A DNA stretch of 51,141 nucleotides from Treponema sp. (GTDB lineage Bacteria; Spirochaetota; Spirochaetia; Treponematales; Treponemataceae), in assembly GCA_017963165.1 (NCBI GenBank), contig JAGCTZ010000166.1, positions 1 to 51,141 of the forward strand, read 5' to 3'. Every line of letters begins with the position of its first letter. Position 1 is the first letter of the stretch. This document shows, piece after piece, positions 28,101-35,080 of the stretch. A program made the position numbers and the translations under genes. The notes beneath the pieces were generated by a model that worked only from the letters and a program-made list of their open reading frames with translations, did no database searches and had not been told where the DNA came from.

Positions 28101-31100
28101 GTATATGAATAATCATCATCTACAAGGAACTTAATCTTTGTTTTCTGAATTGGAGCAATAACTGGTTTTATAGAAAGTTCTCCATCTATAGGACTGTTTA
28201 CAGTTAATGTAATTTGAGATGGATCTGTTATATCTTCATAATCAAGACCAAGATTAAAGGTTTCAAGATTTTCGGCGGTAAAATCGTTGTTTGCAAAGGT
28301 TGTTGTCTGGGTGCCGCCTGTTCCAGAAGTTTTTGTGATGCTCCAGCCGTTGAAAGTATAGTCTTCGCTCAGGGCAAGTCTATATTTAAGAATTATTGTT
28401 TTTCCAACACTGTATTCCACTGCCCTATCATCAGGGGCTTCGTTGTTTACGCGAAGCTGACCGGCAGAGGTGTAATTATCATCTACAAAAGCTTTGATTT
28501 TTGTTTTCTTGATTGTTTCGGAATCGATTGTGTATGTATATACGATATCAGAACTGTTCTTAACTTTTACATTCTTGTCGGTAATTGTGTAATATATATT
28601 GCCGGCTGGAATTGTAACGGTAACAGTTCTGGTTGCATTCTGTGTTACAGGAATATAACCGCTTGAAGCAATTGTAAGTATATTATTTGTTATAGAAGGA
28701 TTTGCAAAATAATTTTCTGCTCCAGAGATACCAAGAACTTTTATAGAAATTTGGCTTAAATCTTCGGAAGCTATACTTTTATTAAAGGTAAATTTAACAT
28801 CGTTGTCGCGTTCGTAAATTGTTTCTGCATCATCAAGGTTAAAGCTGCTTACTGCAAGGCTTTCATAACAAAGCGGCTGGATTTTTACTGTTCCGGCGAT
28901 GCTGTTGTTTACTGTAAGCTGGAGCTGAGCGTAGCCCTTAGAAGCATCAAAGCCGTTGGAATCTGCACCTGTTTCTACTGTTGCAGAAAGATTAATTGCG
29001 GCAAGGGCATCTTCTGTCAATGCAATTGAATCTGTTACTGTTGCTCCGCTTGTATTTGTATAAGTTCTTGTGATTTCCCATCCACAGAAGGTGAAATTTG
29101 CTTTTGGTGTATATTTTAACGAAATTGTTTTTCCTACGCTGTAATTTACTCTCTGATTATCACGGGTTGCGTCATCTACTTTGAGAACACCATTTGTATC
29201 GGAAATTACATATTCAATTGTTGTTTTGTTTACGGTTTCTGAATTTATTGTGTATGTATAAGTTATATCAGAAGAATTATAAATCTTTGTATTATCGTCG
29301 GTAAGGTAATAAATTTTTCCGGCTGGAATTGTTACGGTAACTGTTCGAGTTGCATTCTGGGCAACTGGGATGTAGCCTTTAGAAAGGTTTGGCGAAATAG
29401 TAAATACCTTACCATTTATAGTTGCTGCCTTGAAATAAGTACCGGCACCTTCGATTCCAGGAATCTTTATTGTAACGTTGTTTGAATCCTGAGCAACTAC
29501 ATCCTGCTTAAAGGTAAACTTAATTTCACTGTCGCGCTCATAAATTTTTTCTACATCATCAAGGTTAAAGTCTGTTAATAAAAGACTTTCGTAACAAAGC
29601 GGCTGGATTTTTACTGTGCCGGAAATGCTGTTGTTTACAGTGAGCTGAAGCTGTGCGTAGCCTTTAGAAGCATCATAGCCGTTTGCATCTGCACCTGTTT
29701 CTACTGCTGCAGAAAGGTTGATTTCTGCAAGTGCTTCTTCTGTAAGGGCAATTGTATCTGTTGCGGCTGCACCATTGGCGCCTGTATAACTTCTTGTGAT
29801 TTCCCAACCACAGAAGGTGTAATTTGCTTTTGGTGTATATTTTAATGAAATTGTTTTTCCTACGCTGTAATTTACCCTCTGATTATCGCGGGTTGCGTCA
29901 TCAACTTTAAGTACACCGTTTGTATCAGAAATTACATATTCAATTGCTGTCTTGTTTACTGTCTCTGAATTGATTGTGTATGTATAAGTTATATCAGATG
30001 AATTGTAAATCTTTGTATTGTTTTCAGTGCGGTAATAAACTTTTCCGGCTGGAATTGTTACGGTAACTGTTCGAGTTGCATTCTGGGCAACTGGGATGTA
30101 GCCTTTAGAAAGGTTTGGAGTAATAGTAAATACTTTACCATTTATAGTAGCTGCCTTAAAATATGTTCCGGCACCTTCTATACCAGGAATCTTTATTGTA
30201 ACGTTGTTTGAATCCTGGACAAATACATTCTGCTTAAAGGTAAATTTAATTTCACTGTCGCGCTCGTAAATTGTTTCTACGTCATTAAGATTAAAGTCTG
30301 TTACTGTAAGGCTTTCGTAACAAAGCGGCTGGATTTTTACTGTTCCGCTTATGCTGTTGTTTACTGTAAGCTGCAGCTGTGCGTAGCCTTTAGAAGAATC
30401 ATAACCGTTTGCATCTGCACCATCTTCGACAGTCTTTGTAAGATTTATTGCTGCAAGAGCTGCTTCGGTTAAAGCAATTGTATCTGTTTTATCTTTACCG
30501 TCTGTGCCTTTGTAAGTTCTTGTTACATTCCAGCAACAGAAGGTATAACCAGATTTTGGTGTATATTTTAAGGAAACTGTTTTTCCAACGCTGTATTCTA
30601 CAGACTGATTATCGCGTGAACTGTCATCAACTTTAAGAATACCGTTTGAATCGGAAACAACATATTCGATTTTTGTTTTGTTTGCTGTTTCGGAATTGAT
30701 TGTATATGTATAAGAAATATCAGAAGTAATATAAACCTTTATATTTCCATCCGAAGTTGTGTAATAAATTTTGTTTGCAGGAATTGTTACAGTTACTGTT
30801 CTTGTTGCATTCTGAGGCACAGGAATATAGCCTTTAGAAAGATCTGGTGTAAGAGTAACAACATTTTTATTAAGCGAAGCTTCTTTATAATAACTTGAAG
30901 CGCCTTCTACACCAGGAATAATAAGGCTTATTTCTCTTGCACATTCTGCAGCGATGTTTTTATTAAAGGTTAATTTGATTTCGCTGTCGCATGCATAAAT
31001 TTTTCCAGGATCATCAAGACTGAATTTTGAAACGCTAAGACTCTGATAACACAATGGCTGAATTTTTATAACGCCATCAATACTGTCCATTACAGTTACT

Positions 31101-32533
31101 TTTGCAAGAGCATACCCCTTTGATGAATCATAACCATAATTTGCTTCTGTACCCTCTTCGTAATCAATACTTAAATTGATATTTTCAATCTGATTTACAG
31201 GATATACAACTGTTTTTTCTACACCATCTTCATCTGTAAAGGTACGTGAAAATTCCCAGCCGCAGAAGGTGTAATCTGCTTTTGGTGTGTATTTTAATGT
31301 GATGAGTTTTCCAACACTATAAGAAAGCTTTTGACCAGTCTGCAAAACGTCATCAACCTTTAACGAACCGGCGTTATCATCTTCAAGAGTAAAGCGGATT
31401 TCGGCTTTGTTAAGGGTTTCGGAATTTACGGTGTATGATTTGATTTCTTCTGAATCGAGATAAATTTTGTATGGCTCAGAATAATCATTGTTAATATAAT
31501 AAATTGTATTTGCAGGAATGATTACATTAACTTTAAGACTCTTGCCCTGCTCTACAGGAATAAGTCCGCCATTTTCTTCTGAATCTGTATTTGGAAGAAT
31601 ACTGATTTTGTCGCGTCTTTCGTTAAGAACCGGGCGCTGGAAGTAAATACTTGTGTATAAGTCTGGCTCTGAAGGTTCTTCTGGTTCAGGCTCTGGTTCT
31701 TCGGTTTCTTCAGGATCTTCTGTTGTTTCCGGATCTTCTGTGTCATCAGGATTAATCAGTTCTGTTTCAGAAGGATTTTCCTGTTCTCCATCATCATCGT
31801 CGACATCAACATCAACTGTAGTTTCTGTACCTTCGGAATCGGGATTTTCTGTTTCACCACCATTTTCATTATTTGTGATTGTATCATCCAAAGGCTCTGT
31901 AGAATCAATATTTCCGATTTCGTCAGCATCAAGGGAAATATCAGGAGCAACAAGCACAACATCGTCAGGCAGCTTTGGTATTTCTACTGTAATTTTATTT
32001 ATACCATCTGCGGCAATAGGCTTGTTAAATGAAAGTTCAATAGATTTATTTCGTTCGTATTCTTTTTCGCTGTCGTCAAGATTGAAATTAACAGTAAGTT
32101 TTTCCGGACAAACAGGACGAATTATAATAGAAGAACTTGCCTTTTTAAAAGTAACCTTTGTTTCAAGACTTTCGGCATCTTCAAATTCAATATAATCGCT
32201 GACTCTTTCGCCGGCTTTCATATTTCTTACAACAGCTTCCCACTTGATAAATTTGTGGTCGCTCTTTGGTTCAAATTTTACGGTAAAAACGTCGGTAACC
32301 TTTTTCTGGATTTCGCCGTTTGCAGGGATTTTTATGCTTCCCCCGTCAAGCGCATCTACCTGAATTGAATATGACGGGGCATTATTATAATCAATAGCCT
32401 TGGTGATTTCGTTTTTTATGTCTTCGCCTTTAAGGAAGTTTTCGCAACTTGTAAAAGAAAAGATAAGTGATATTGCCATAAAAACTACAGCAAAAACATT
32501 GGACTGATGAAAAGCAACACGTCTTTTATTCAT
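22121..32533 (-). CDS. Giant surface lipoprotein with repeats, fibronectin III-like array and C-terminal FGE-sulfatase-type domain
   Basis: A 3470-residue exported lipoprotein. The signal ends FTSC (Cys30). Several domains follow in order. An N-terminal beta domain comes first, then an acidic Pro/Glu/Thr-rich spacer (about 215-295). Next is a set of ~240-residue repeats with anchors near 495, 739, 981 and 1222, each pairing an Ig-like module (NLDDVEKIYERDSEIKFTF) with an InlB-like module (YTPKANYTFCGWEI). After a middle beta-rich part comes a run of fibronectin type III-like modules (about 2200-3150). Residues ~3225-3470 form a formylglycine-generating-enzyme/SUMF1-type fold: HLPTEYQWEFAARGG, YDMSGNVWELTNDW, YKGGAWCSS and VGFRICQ. 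It probably projects from the outer surface for adhesion or binding; enzymatic activity is not evident. It has its own promoter and terminator. Confidence 0.9.
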   Translation of the reverse strand: MNKRRVAFHQSNVFAVVFMAISLIFSFTSCENFLKGEDIKNEITKAIDYNNAPSYSIQVDALDGGSIKIPANGEIQKKVTDVFTVKFEPKSDHKFIKWEAVVRNMKAGERVSDYIEFEDAESLETKVTFKKASSSIIIRPVCPEKLTVNFNLDDSEKEYERNKSIELSFNKPIAADGINKITVEIPKLPDDVVLVAPDISLDADEIGNIDSTEPLDDTITNNENGGETENPDSEGTETTVDVDVDDDDGEQENPSETELINPDDTEDPETTEDPEETEEPEPEPEEPSEPDLYTSIYFQRPVLNERRDKISILPNTDSEENGGLIPVEQGKSLKVNVIIPANTIYYINNDYSEPYKIYLDSEEIKSYTVNSETLNKAEIRFTLEDDNAGSLKVDDVLQTGQKLSYSVGKLITLKYTPKADYTFCGWEFSRTFTDEDGVEKTVVYPVNQIENINLSIDYEEGTEANYGYDSSKGYALAKVTVMDSIDGVIKIQPLCYQSLSVSKFSLDDPGKIYACDSEIKLTFNKNIAAECAREISLIIPGVEGASSYYKEASLNKNVVTLTPDLSKGYIPVPQNATRTVTVTIPANKIYYTTSDGNIKVYITSDISYTYTINSETANKTKIEYVVSDSNGILKVDDSSRDNQSVEYSVGKTVSLKYTPKSGYTFCCWNVTRTYKGTDGKDKTDTIALTEAALAAINLTKTVEDGADANGYDSSKGYAQLQLTVNNSISGTVKIQPLCYESLTVTDFNLNDVETIYERDSEIKFTFKQNVFVQDSNNVTIKIPGIEGAGTYFKAATINGKVFTITPNLSKGYIPVAQNATRTVTVTIPAGKVYYRTENNTKIYNSSDITYTYTINSETVNKTAIEYVISDTNGVLKVDDATRDNQRVNYSVGKTISLKYTPKANYTFCGWEITRSYTGANGAAATDTIALTEEALAEINLSAAVETGADANGYDASKGYAQLQLTVNNSISGTVKIQPLCYESLLLTDFNLDDVEKIYERDSEIKFTFKQDVVAQDSNNVTIKIPGIEGAGTYFKAATINGKVFTISPNLSKGYIPVAQNATRTVTVTIPAGKIYYLTDDNTKIYNSSDITYTYTINSETVNKTTIEYVISDTNGVLKVDDATRDNQRVNYSVGKTISLKYTPKANFTFCGWEITRTYTNTSGATVTDSIALTEDALAAINLSATVETGADSNGFDASKGYAQLQLTVNNSIAGTVKIQPLCYESLAVSSFNLDDAETIYERDNDVKFTFNKSIASEDLSQISIKVLGISGAENYFANPSITNNILTIASSGYIPVTQNATRTVTVTIPAGNIYYTITDKNVKVKNSSDIVYTYTIDSETIKKTKIKAFVDDNYTSAGQLRVNNEAPDDRAVEYSVGKTIILKYRLALSEDYTFNGWSITKTSGTGGTQTTTFANNDFTAENLETFNLGLDYEDITDPSQITLTVNSPIDGELSIKPVIAPIQKTKIKFLVDDDYSYTGEFKIDGIVATGSEQEIRPGKSVNLRFRLTNEDYYFKGWSVKYKETPEDTDYVTYSQNTFTTDNLETIGLSVAYDDNEASYGYESVTKLAQATITVDEYFDKTLEVSPVIVPIPAAYVTIDGSNGKFSPAIGTYRIKEKIFDSLTFEPDGGYEFLRWQIYDAETGEEFNNADYITIKDLKAERTSFAVVRVPDAPTNEDETEIKLTIRPVLTERPQVFSYSPMYQAEGALKDSSIQVMFDYNMDEESIYYTDAELDTLIETLGMNEDDYAPETSPNKLLSFMKGGRRRYYGYTDENGTYFKNISIKNNKDEANLNRYFIEPSFDTPRTLTIKTNPSNPLPAYTQVVVTIDGDFFYLKDNKKISMNGSKKWVYQVSNRTDSESPEILDVDENNNPLQNPFKLSGITRHGGEWEEWLVNPENTRTRPTVALSTGGMSNFTFIQRNDNQVLINLEGTIVDGDGGMASTFTLKYRHLYTAGYQAANDYDTIYSYVVDYASVMGLSANLPSNIDISGLQGNGGLYEMWFEFKDLSGHTITYPPTASGQTTPTQKYYLAFESTAPSVKNLLVSDAGKEKNLDITWQEADYNWGIDLYKMFVRYHADNSLVYEALPEINLTQLSSTQITNRLCSLTNLDSSQHYSIDVVIEDYAGNQRTYNLDDFTTPSIPADVILPSEGPFEDSFTLEYELADLKYNETRVYYREKDSDDEWTLLTNDEIDGYLYCDIDGLNYGAQYEFEVRTYVEYGTDENDDVIAKESPAYKVSGALPVYYTRPLAVYPYLLESYDPTTIRCRYYTPNSAFTGIKILYSLNPQFKNAETKAEYDALYGPDSENYNENTYDPNYVQETWSASIDDAPSGINAYGIWYQDYLKQGTEYYIKYISYYLSEDNYTETSGNVGYTKTASVTNLACSAVTNSSFTATWAKPAGNYSCYIIQYKESTASSYGSEIIIDDKDATSYTVEGLDAGKSYNFSICAQVGDDSVRRSSFVSNSSPWLILPNPVTDFRVVKEDSSHVRVYWTKPEGNYARIMLVRSTNENFTGTVSQTFEYNDTTTEKQYEVGAGLTYYFKITTIVSNSAATPQVQYGYSDVICCSLAIDPVASRSVTVNSATQVTVSWVNPNMSVDGIRIYRSDQTDPVYTSTTQKTANASYSWEDKTVLPNHQYTYSIQTYKTVSGEEKTASLSVGTVRTKPAAVSNVGATTYNPMPYKNFYVYWTNPSDTSYWNDVRLYSVSASATTATNSTTTYIGTITDHSTSQYYFSDMTPGTTYRYAIRTTNDNIIYSDYSNIFSVTTTLQPASNFITTPSDITPTSMTCSWVNPAGSYTLKLQYKLDSGSNWTTYATFESSILTPNATKTYTISDLTPGNRYNARIVVSKSGFTDVTTPIKTNLTSYSSSDGFFYTRPAAPTLTYSSRTENSIKYTITKPSSGIYDGYFLYYKKSSASSYSGPITLAGGTTSYTLSNLESGVVYKAYLTAVPVGYSTGSSVYESSKSSEITNITTPTLNTVTNLVAHAYNGDVMLTWTHASGVHNEYKVQYKKSSDSDDAWETKYVSSSYNYKSLAGLGLERNVSYDFRVASNYYNSSYGIDYPSAFCTTVTFKTPPVPLANMTLKCDDGMGVVTLNCTAPSSTGVSVDFFVDDVYVGYTSFSAGTTGTKVVTIPNYTRGNSYTIKGRSYIGQRGNEYGSPSWASYYQNETYGAPCTYTYINSSGNITINGTTYSYSSLANVATSSVTIGKDISTNGSFTAGNSITLTKYSIGKYNVTQQLFETVMGINPSTTQKNYAPVTSISWYDAIAFCNKLSALLGLEPCYTIGSIANSSWSTFTYDQVPTSSNADWNNATCDFSKNGYHLPTEYQWEFAARGGYKTFSGSAITDSTKWNYTYSGSSTLGDVGWYSGNCSSIQNVGTKTSNVLGIYDMSGNVWELTNDWASNSVPAVTSTNFTVTYDSSYRSNSNIIYKGGAWCSSAYTIAFRLNNCVATRKAYDVGFRICQNKVYQ
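28780..31400 (-). repeat. ~725-bp intragenic repeats in the giant lipoprotein gene
   Basis: The anchor encoding SLxxQPLCYESL-type sequence (plus strand AACAAAGCGGCTGGATTTTT or close variant) lies at about 28865, 29588, 30314 and 31047, a period near 725 bp (about 241 codons). The two central units (about 29100-30560) are the most alike, with long identical DNA runs, so they are prone to recombination and copy-number change. Confidence 0.8.
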
Positions 32534-32587
32534 AAGAATTCACCTCTTAAAGAATAAAATAAATAAGTTTAAATAAACTCCGTGTTA

Positions 32588-32616
32588 ATTATCCTATCGG
32601 GTGATACATTTGTCAA
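32588..32616 (-). promoter_or_regulatory. Promoter of the giant lipoprotein gene
   Basis: On the minus strand: consensus TTGACA (32611-32616), a 17-bp spacer and GATAAT (32588-32593). A 50-nt leader and an AAGAGGTG Shine-Dalgarno (32541-32548) precede the ATG at 32533. Confidence 0.78.
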
Positions 32617-32633
32617 CCCACAACAATGAAAAA

Positions 32634-33539
32634 TTAATACGACCAGAATTCTTGTGCGTTTGAGGTGATTTGATTTTTATTATACACAGCTGTGCTGTCG
32701 AATCCGGGAGGTACAAGTTTGATGTAATATGGGCCAAAAACGTTTGTGCCATCTTCGTTGTATTCTGATTCAAGGCCAAAGGTATAAACTGTATAAAGTT
32801 CAAACCAGTAAAGATTTTTTGTCCAGTAAGCTTTTAAGTATTTTTTTCCACTGTCCTTTGCAACCCAGGATGATTCCAAACCAGGCAGAACATTTATTGT
32901 AAATTCCTTATCATTCTGAATATATTCGCGCATTTCCTGAAGAGAAAGAGGAATGTCATCTTTGCCGGTAACATATTCCACCATGTCGGAATCGAGCATT
33001 GCCCATTTATTAAGTTCCGGCAGCCAGATTACATTTACAACATGACAGTCGCCGTCATTTTCATCATACGGAAGACATGTTACAAAGTGATTTCTTATTC
33101 CTATAGAAAGCAAAAGTTCGCTCAAAAGGGTTGCATGCCAGCGGCAGTTAAAGCCTGTAGGAACACGACGTGAATATTCCCAAAGCGTTATTGCGTTTCT
33201 GTGTACAAGAAATTCTTTTTGATTATTATGTGGAATATTTTTTGCAACAAAAACAGCGAGTTCAATTGACTTTTCCCAGGTTGTCTTTGAAGAAGCGGCA
33301 AGTTCATCAAGATTAAGAGCGGTATTTTCCTTAAAGTATTCGCGAATTTCTGCGGCACGGGCTTGATCTACACGATATTCTTTTTTAATTTCCGGGCCGT
33401 CTGAGGTATATTGCTCACAGTTTTTTATATAATTAAGATTTATTTCGTAATTATCTTCTATATAATTAGAGCTTTTACACGCATTAAACAGAAAAACACT
33501 AGCTGCAACTGCAATAATAAAAAGAAATGATTTTTTCAT
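32634..33539 (-). CDS. Transglutaminase-like lipoprotein
   Basis: A 301-residue exported protein with a lipoprotein signal ending FNAC (Cys21). It has a transglutaminase/cysteine-protease core: Cys132 in FNCRWHATLLSELL, His166 in DCHVVNVIW and Asp183 or Asp185 in AMLDSDMV, a plausible Cys-His-Asp triad. Family members cross-link or cleave proteins and peptidoglycan peptides; the substrate here is unknown. It begins 16 nt after the uxaC stop on the same strand and is likely read from uxaC or a promoter between them. The giant lipoprotein gene lies downstream with its own promoter, so the two may be only neighbours. Confidence 0.82.
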   Translation of the reverse strand: MKKSFLFIIAVAASVFLFNACKSSNYIEDNYEINLNYIKNCEQYTSDGPEIKKEYRVDQARAAEIREYFKENTALNLDELAASSKTTWEKSIELAVFVAKNIPHNNQKEFLVHRNAITLWEYSRRVPTGFNCRWHATLLSELLLSIGIRNHFVTCLPYDENDGDCHVVNVIWLPELNKWAMLDSDMVEYVTGKDDIPLSLQEMREYIQNDKEFTINVLPGLESSWVAKDSGKKYLKAYWTKNLYWFELYTVYTFGLESEYNEDGTNVFGPYYIKLVPPGFDSTAVYNKNQITSNAQEFWSY

Positions 33540-33555
33540 GTCTTAAAGAGTAATG

Positions 33556-35034
33556 TTATACACTAAAAAAATCTACTGCATTCTTATAGCAGATGTTTTT
33601 TACAAGTGCGCCAAGCGCTTCTTCCTGCCATGGGAATTCGCCCTGCTCTACCTGATTACCTATAAAATTACAAAGTATTCTGCGGAAATATTCATGCCTT
33701 GGATATGAAAGGAAGCTTCGGCTGTCGGTAAGCATTCCTACATAACGGCCAAGTGTCGAAGTTCTGGCATAAACGCGAATCTGTTCTTCTATTCCATCTT
33801 TGTGATCATTAAACCACCAGGCAGGTCCAAACTGACAGTTACGGAAATTAGCAGCCATTGTTGCAAGAGCTTCGTTGTCTTTTGGATTAAGATTATAAAG
33901 AATAACACGTGGAGAATTTTGCGGTCCCTGAGCTGTTTGCGGTCCCTGAGCCTGTCGAAGGGCGGCAGAATAAATTCCATCCAGCACAGCGGCAATTTGT
34001 GGTGCAAAATTAAAATCATTAAGGCTGTCTTCGCCAATATTTTTTCCTGCCTGATTGAACATTGCTGTGTTGTTGTCGCGCAGTGCACCAATATGGATTT
34101 GCATTACAAAGCCTTTCTGTGCATAAAGCTTTCCAAGCTCTGTAAGAACCCAGCCCTTATATTTTGCAATATCTTCGGGCTTGAGTTTTTTACCAATCCA
34201 GGCTTTTTCAAAAATGTAGTTTACATCGTCGTAATTTGTCGGAAGATAAAAATCACTTTCCAGAGAATGATCACTTACAACAGAGTCGTTCTGTTTAAAA
34301 TAATCCATACGGCGGCCAAGTGCTGCAATCATATCATTTATTGTTTTGAATTTTGTGCCATCAATTTCCTGCAGACGGCTTATATATTCCGGGAATGCCG
34401 GATTTTCAGGCGAAAGAGGAATGTCAGGCCGGAACGATGGTCGAACAGTTATTTTTTTGGTTCCTGAGCTGTTTGGGGTCCCTGAGCTGTTTGGGGTCCC
34501 TGAGCCTGTCGAAGGGCCACCTTCTGCCAACTTCTTATGCCATTCAAGACTATCCAGCGGATCATCAGTCGTACACAACTCGCGGACATTCATTTTTTTA
34601 AGAAGTCCCTGCGGCGCAAAATCAGGCTGAGCAAGCAGCGCATTACATTTATCCCAAACTTCGCGGGCATTTGCTTCGGTTACAGGTTCTGTAATTCCAA
34701 AGTATCGGGCAAGTTCCAAATGACTCCAGTGATAAAGAGGATTTCCTACGCAAAGCTGAAGTGTGCGGACAAAGGCAAGATAGCGGGAATAATCGTCCCC
34801 ATGACCTGTAATCAAATCTTCGGGGATACCTGCGGCACGCATTGCACGCCATTTGTAGTGGTCATGATCAAGCCAGGCATTTGCAAGATTACCAAGCGGC
34901 TTATTTTCATAAATCTCCTGTGGAATCAGATGATTATGAAAATCAAAAATCGGTTCATTTTCTGCATATTTATGGAATAAAATCTGAGCAGGTTCGCTCT
35001 GTAAAAGAAAATCTTTATCAAGGAATTTTTTCAT
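33556..35034 (-). CDS. uxaC: Glucuronate/galacturonate isomerase UxaC
   Basis: Uronate isomerase that converts D-glucuronate to D-fructuronate and D-galacturonate to D-tagaturonate, the entry step to KDG. The start MKKFLDKDFLLQSEPAQILFHKYA and the metal-site FDFHNHLIP are characteristic, with GWVLTELGKLYAQKGFVMQIHIGALRDNN and the C-terminal YVGMLTDSRSFLSYPRHEYFRRI. At 492 residues it is longer than E. coli UxaC (470). Most of the excess is two in-frame REP-like inserts: residues ~173-192 (GPSTGSGTPNSSGT...) and ~358-372 (LRQAQGPQTAQGPQN). A GAGG Shine-Dalgarno lies before the ATG, and the promoter overlaps a palindromic operator shared with eda/kdgK. Confidence 0.94.
   Translation of the reverse strand: MKKFLDKDFLLQSEPAQILFHKYAENEPIFDFHNHLIPQEIYENKPLGNLANAWLDHDHYKWRAMRAAGIPEDLITGHGDDYSRYLAFVRTLQLCVGNPLYHWSHLELARYFGITEPVTEANAREVWDKCNALLAQPDFAPQGLLKKMNVRELCTTDDPLDSLEWHKKLAEGGPSTGSGTPNSSGTPNSSGTKKITVRPSFRPDIPLSPENPAFPEYISRLQEIDGTKFKTINDMIAALGRRMDYFKQNDSVVSDHSLESDFYLPTNYDDVNYIFEKAWIGKKLKPEDIAKYKGWVLTELGKLYAQKGFVMQIHIGALRDNNTAMFNQAGKNIGEDSLNDFNFAPQIAAVLDGIYSAALRQAQGPQTAQGPQNSPRVILYNLNPKDNEALATMAANFRNCQFGPAWWFNDHKDGIEEQIRVYARTSTLGRYVGMLTDSRSFLSYPRHEYFRRILCNFIGNQVEQGEFPWQEEALGALVKNICYKNAVDFFSV
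33919..33962. repeat. In-frame REP-like element in uxaC, downstream site (copy 3)
   Basis: On the minus strand the core CCTTCGACAGGCTCAGG is followed by a tail CTCAGGGACCGCAAACAG repeated with an 18-bp period. It is read in the frame giving LRQAQGPQ. Only one arm of the palindrome is present. Confidence 0.85.
34459..34518. repeat. In-frame REP-like element in uxaC, upstream site (copy 4)
   Basis: On the minus strand the core CCTTCGACAGGCTCAGG is followed by CTCAGGGACCCCAAACAG units with an 18-bp period, about three copies. It is read in a different frame from copy 3, giving GPSTGSGTPNSSGT, so the same DNA yields different peptides at the two uxaC sites. Confidence 0.85.
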
Positions 35035-35047
35035 TTCTTACCTCGAG

Positions 35048-35080
35048 TACTAGTATATCACAATAAGTGAATTCTGTCAT
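35048..35080 (-). promoter_or_regulatory. uxaC promoter with overlapping TACTAGTA operator
   Basis: On the minus strand: ATGACA (-35, 35075-35080), a 17-bp spacer and TATACT (-10, 35052-35057). The -10 is part of ATATACTAGTA, whose central TACTAGTA is a perfect palindrome. The same 11-mer overlaps the eda -10, so one repressor could control both. Confidence 0.6.

Noticed and set aside
28214..28666. A 150-codon plus-strand frame inside the giant lipoprotein gene
   Set aside because: Antisense to a well-supported reading frame, with composition driven by that frame.
31653..32195. A 180-codon Ser/Gly-rich open frame on the plus strand
   Set aside because: It is the antisense reading of the acidic Pro/Glu-rich spacer of the giant lipoprotein, with no start signal or homology of its own.
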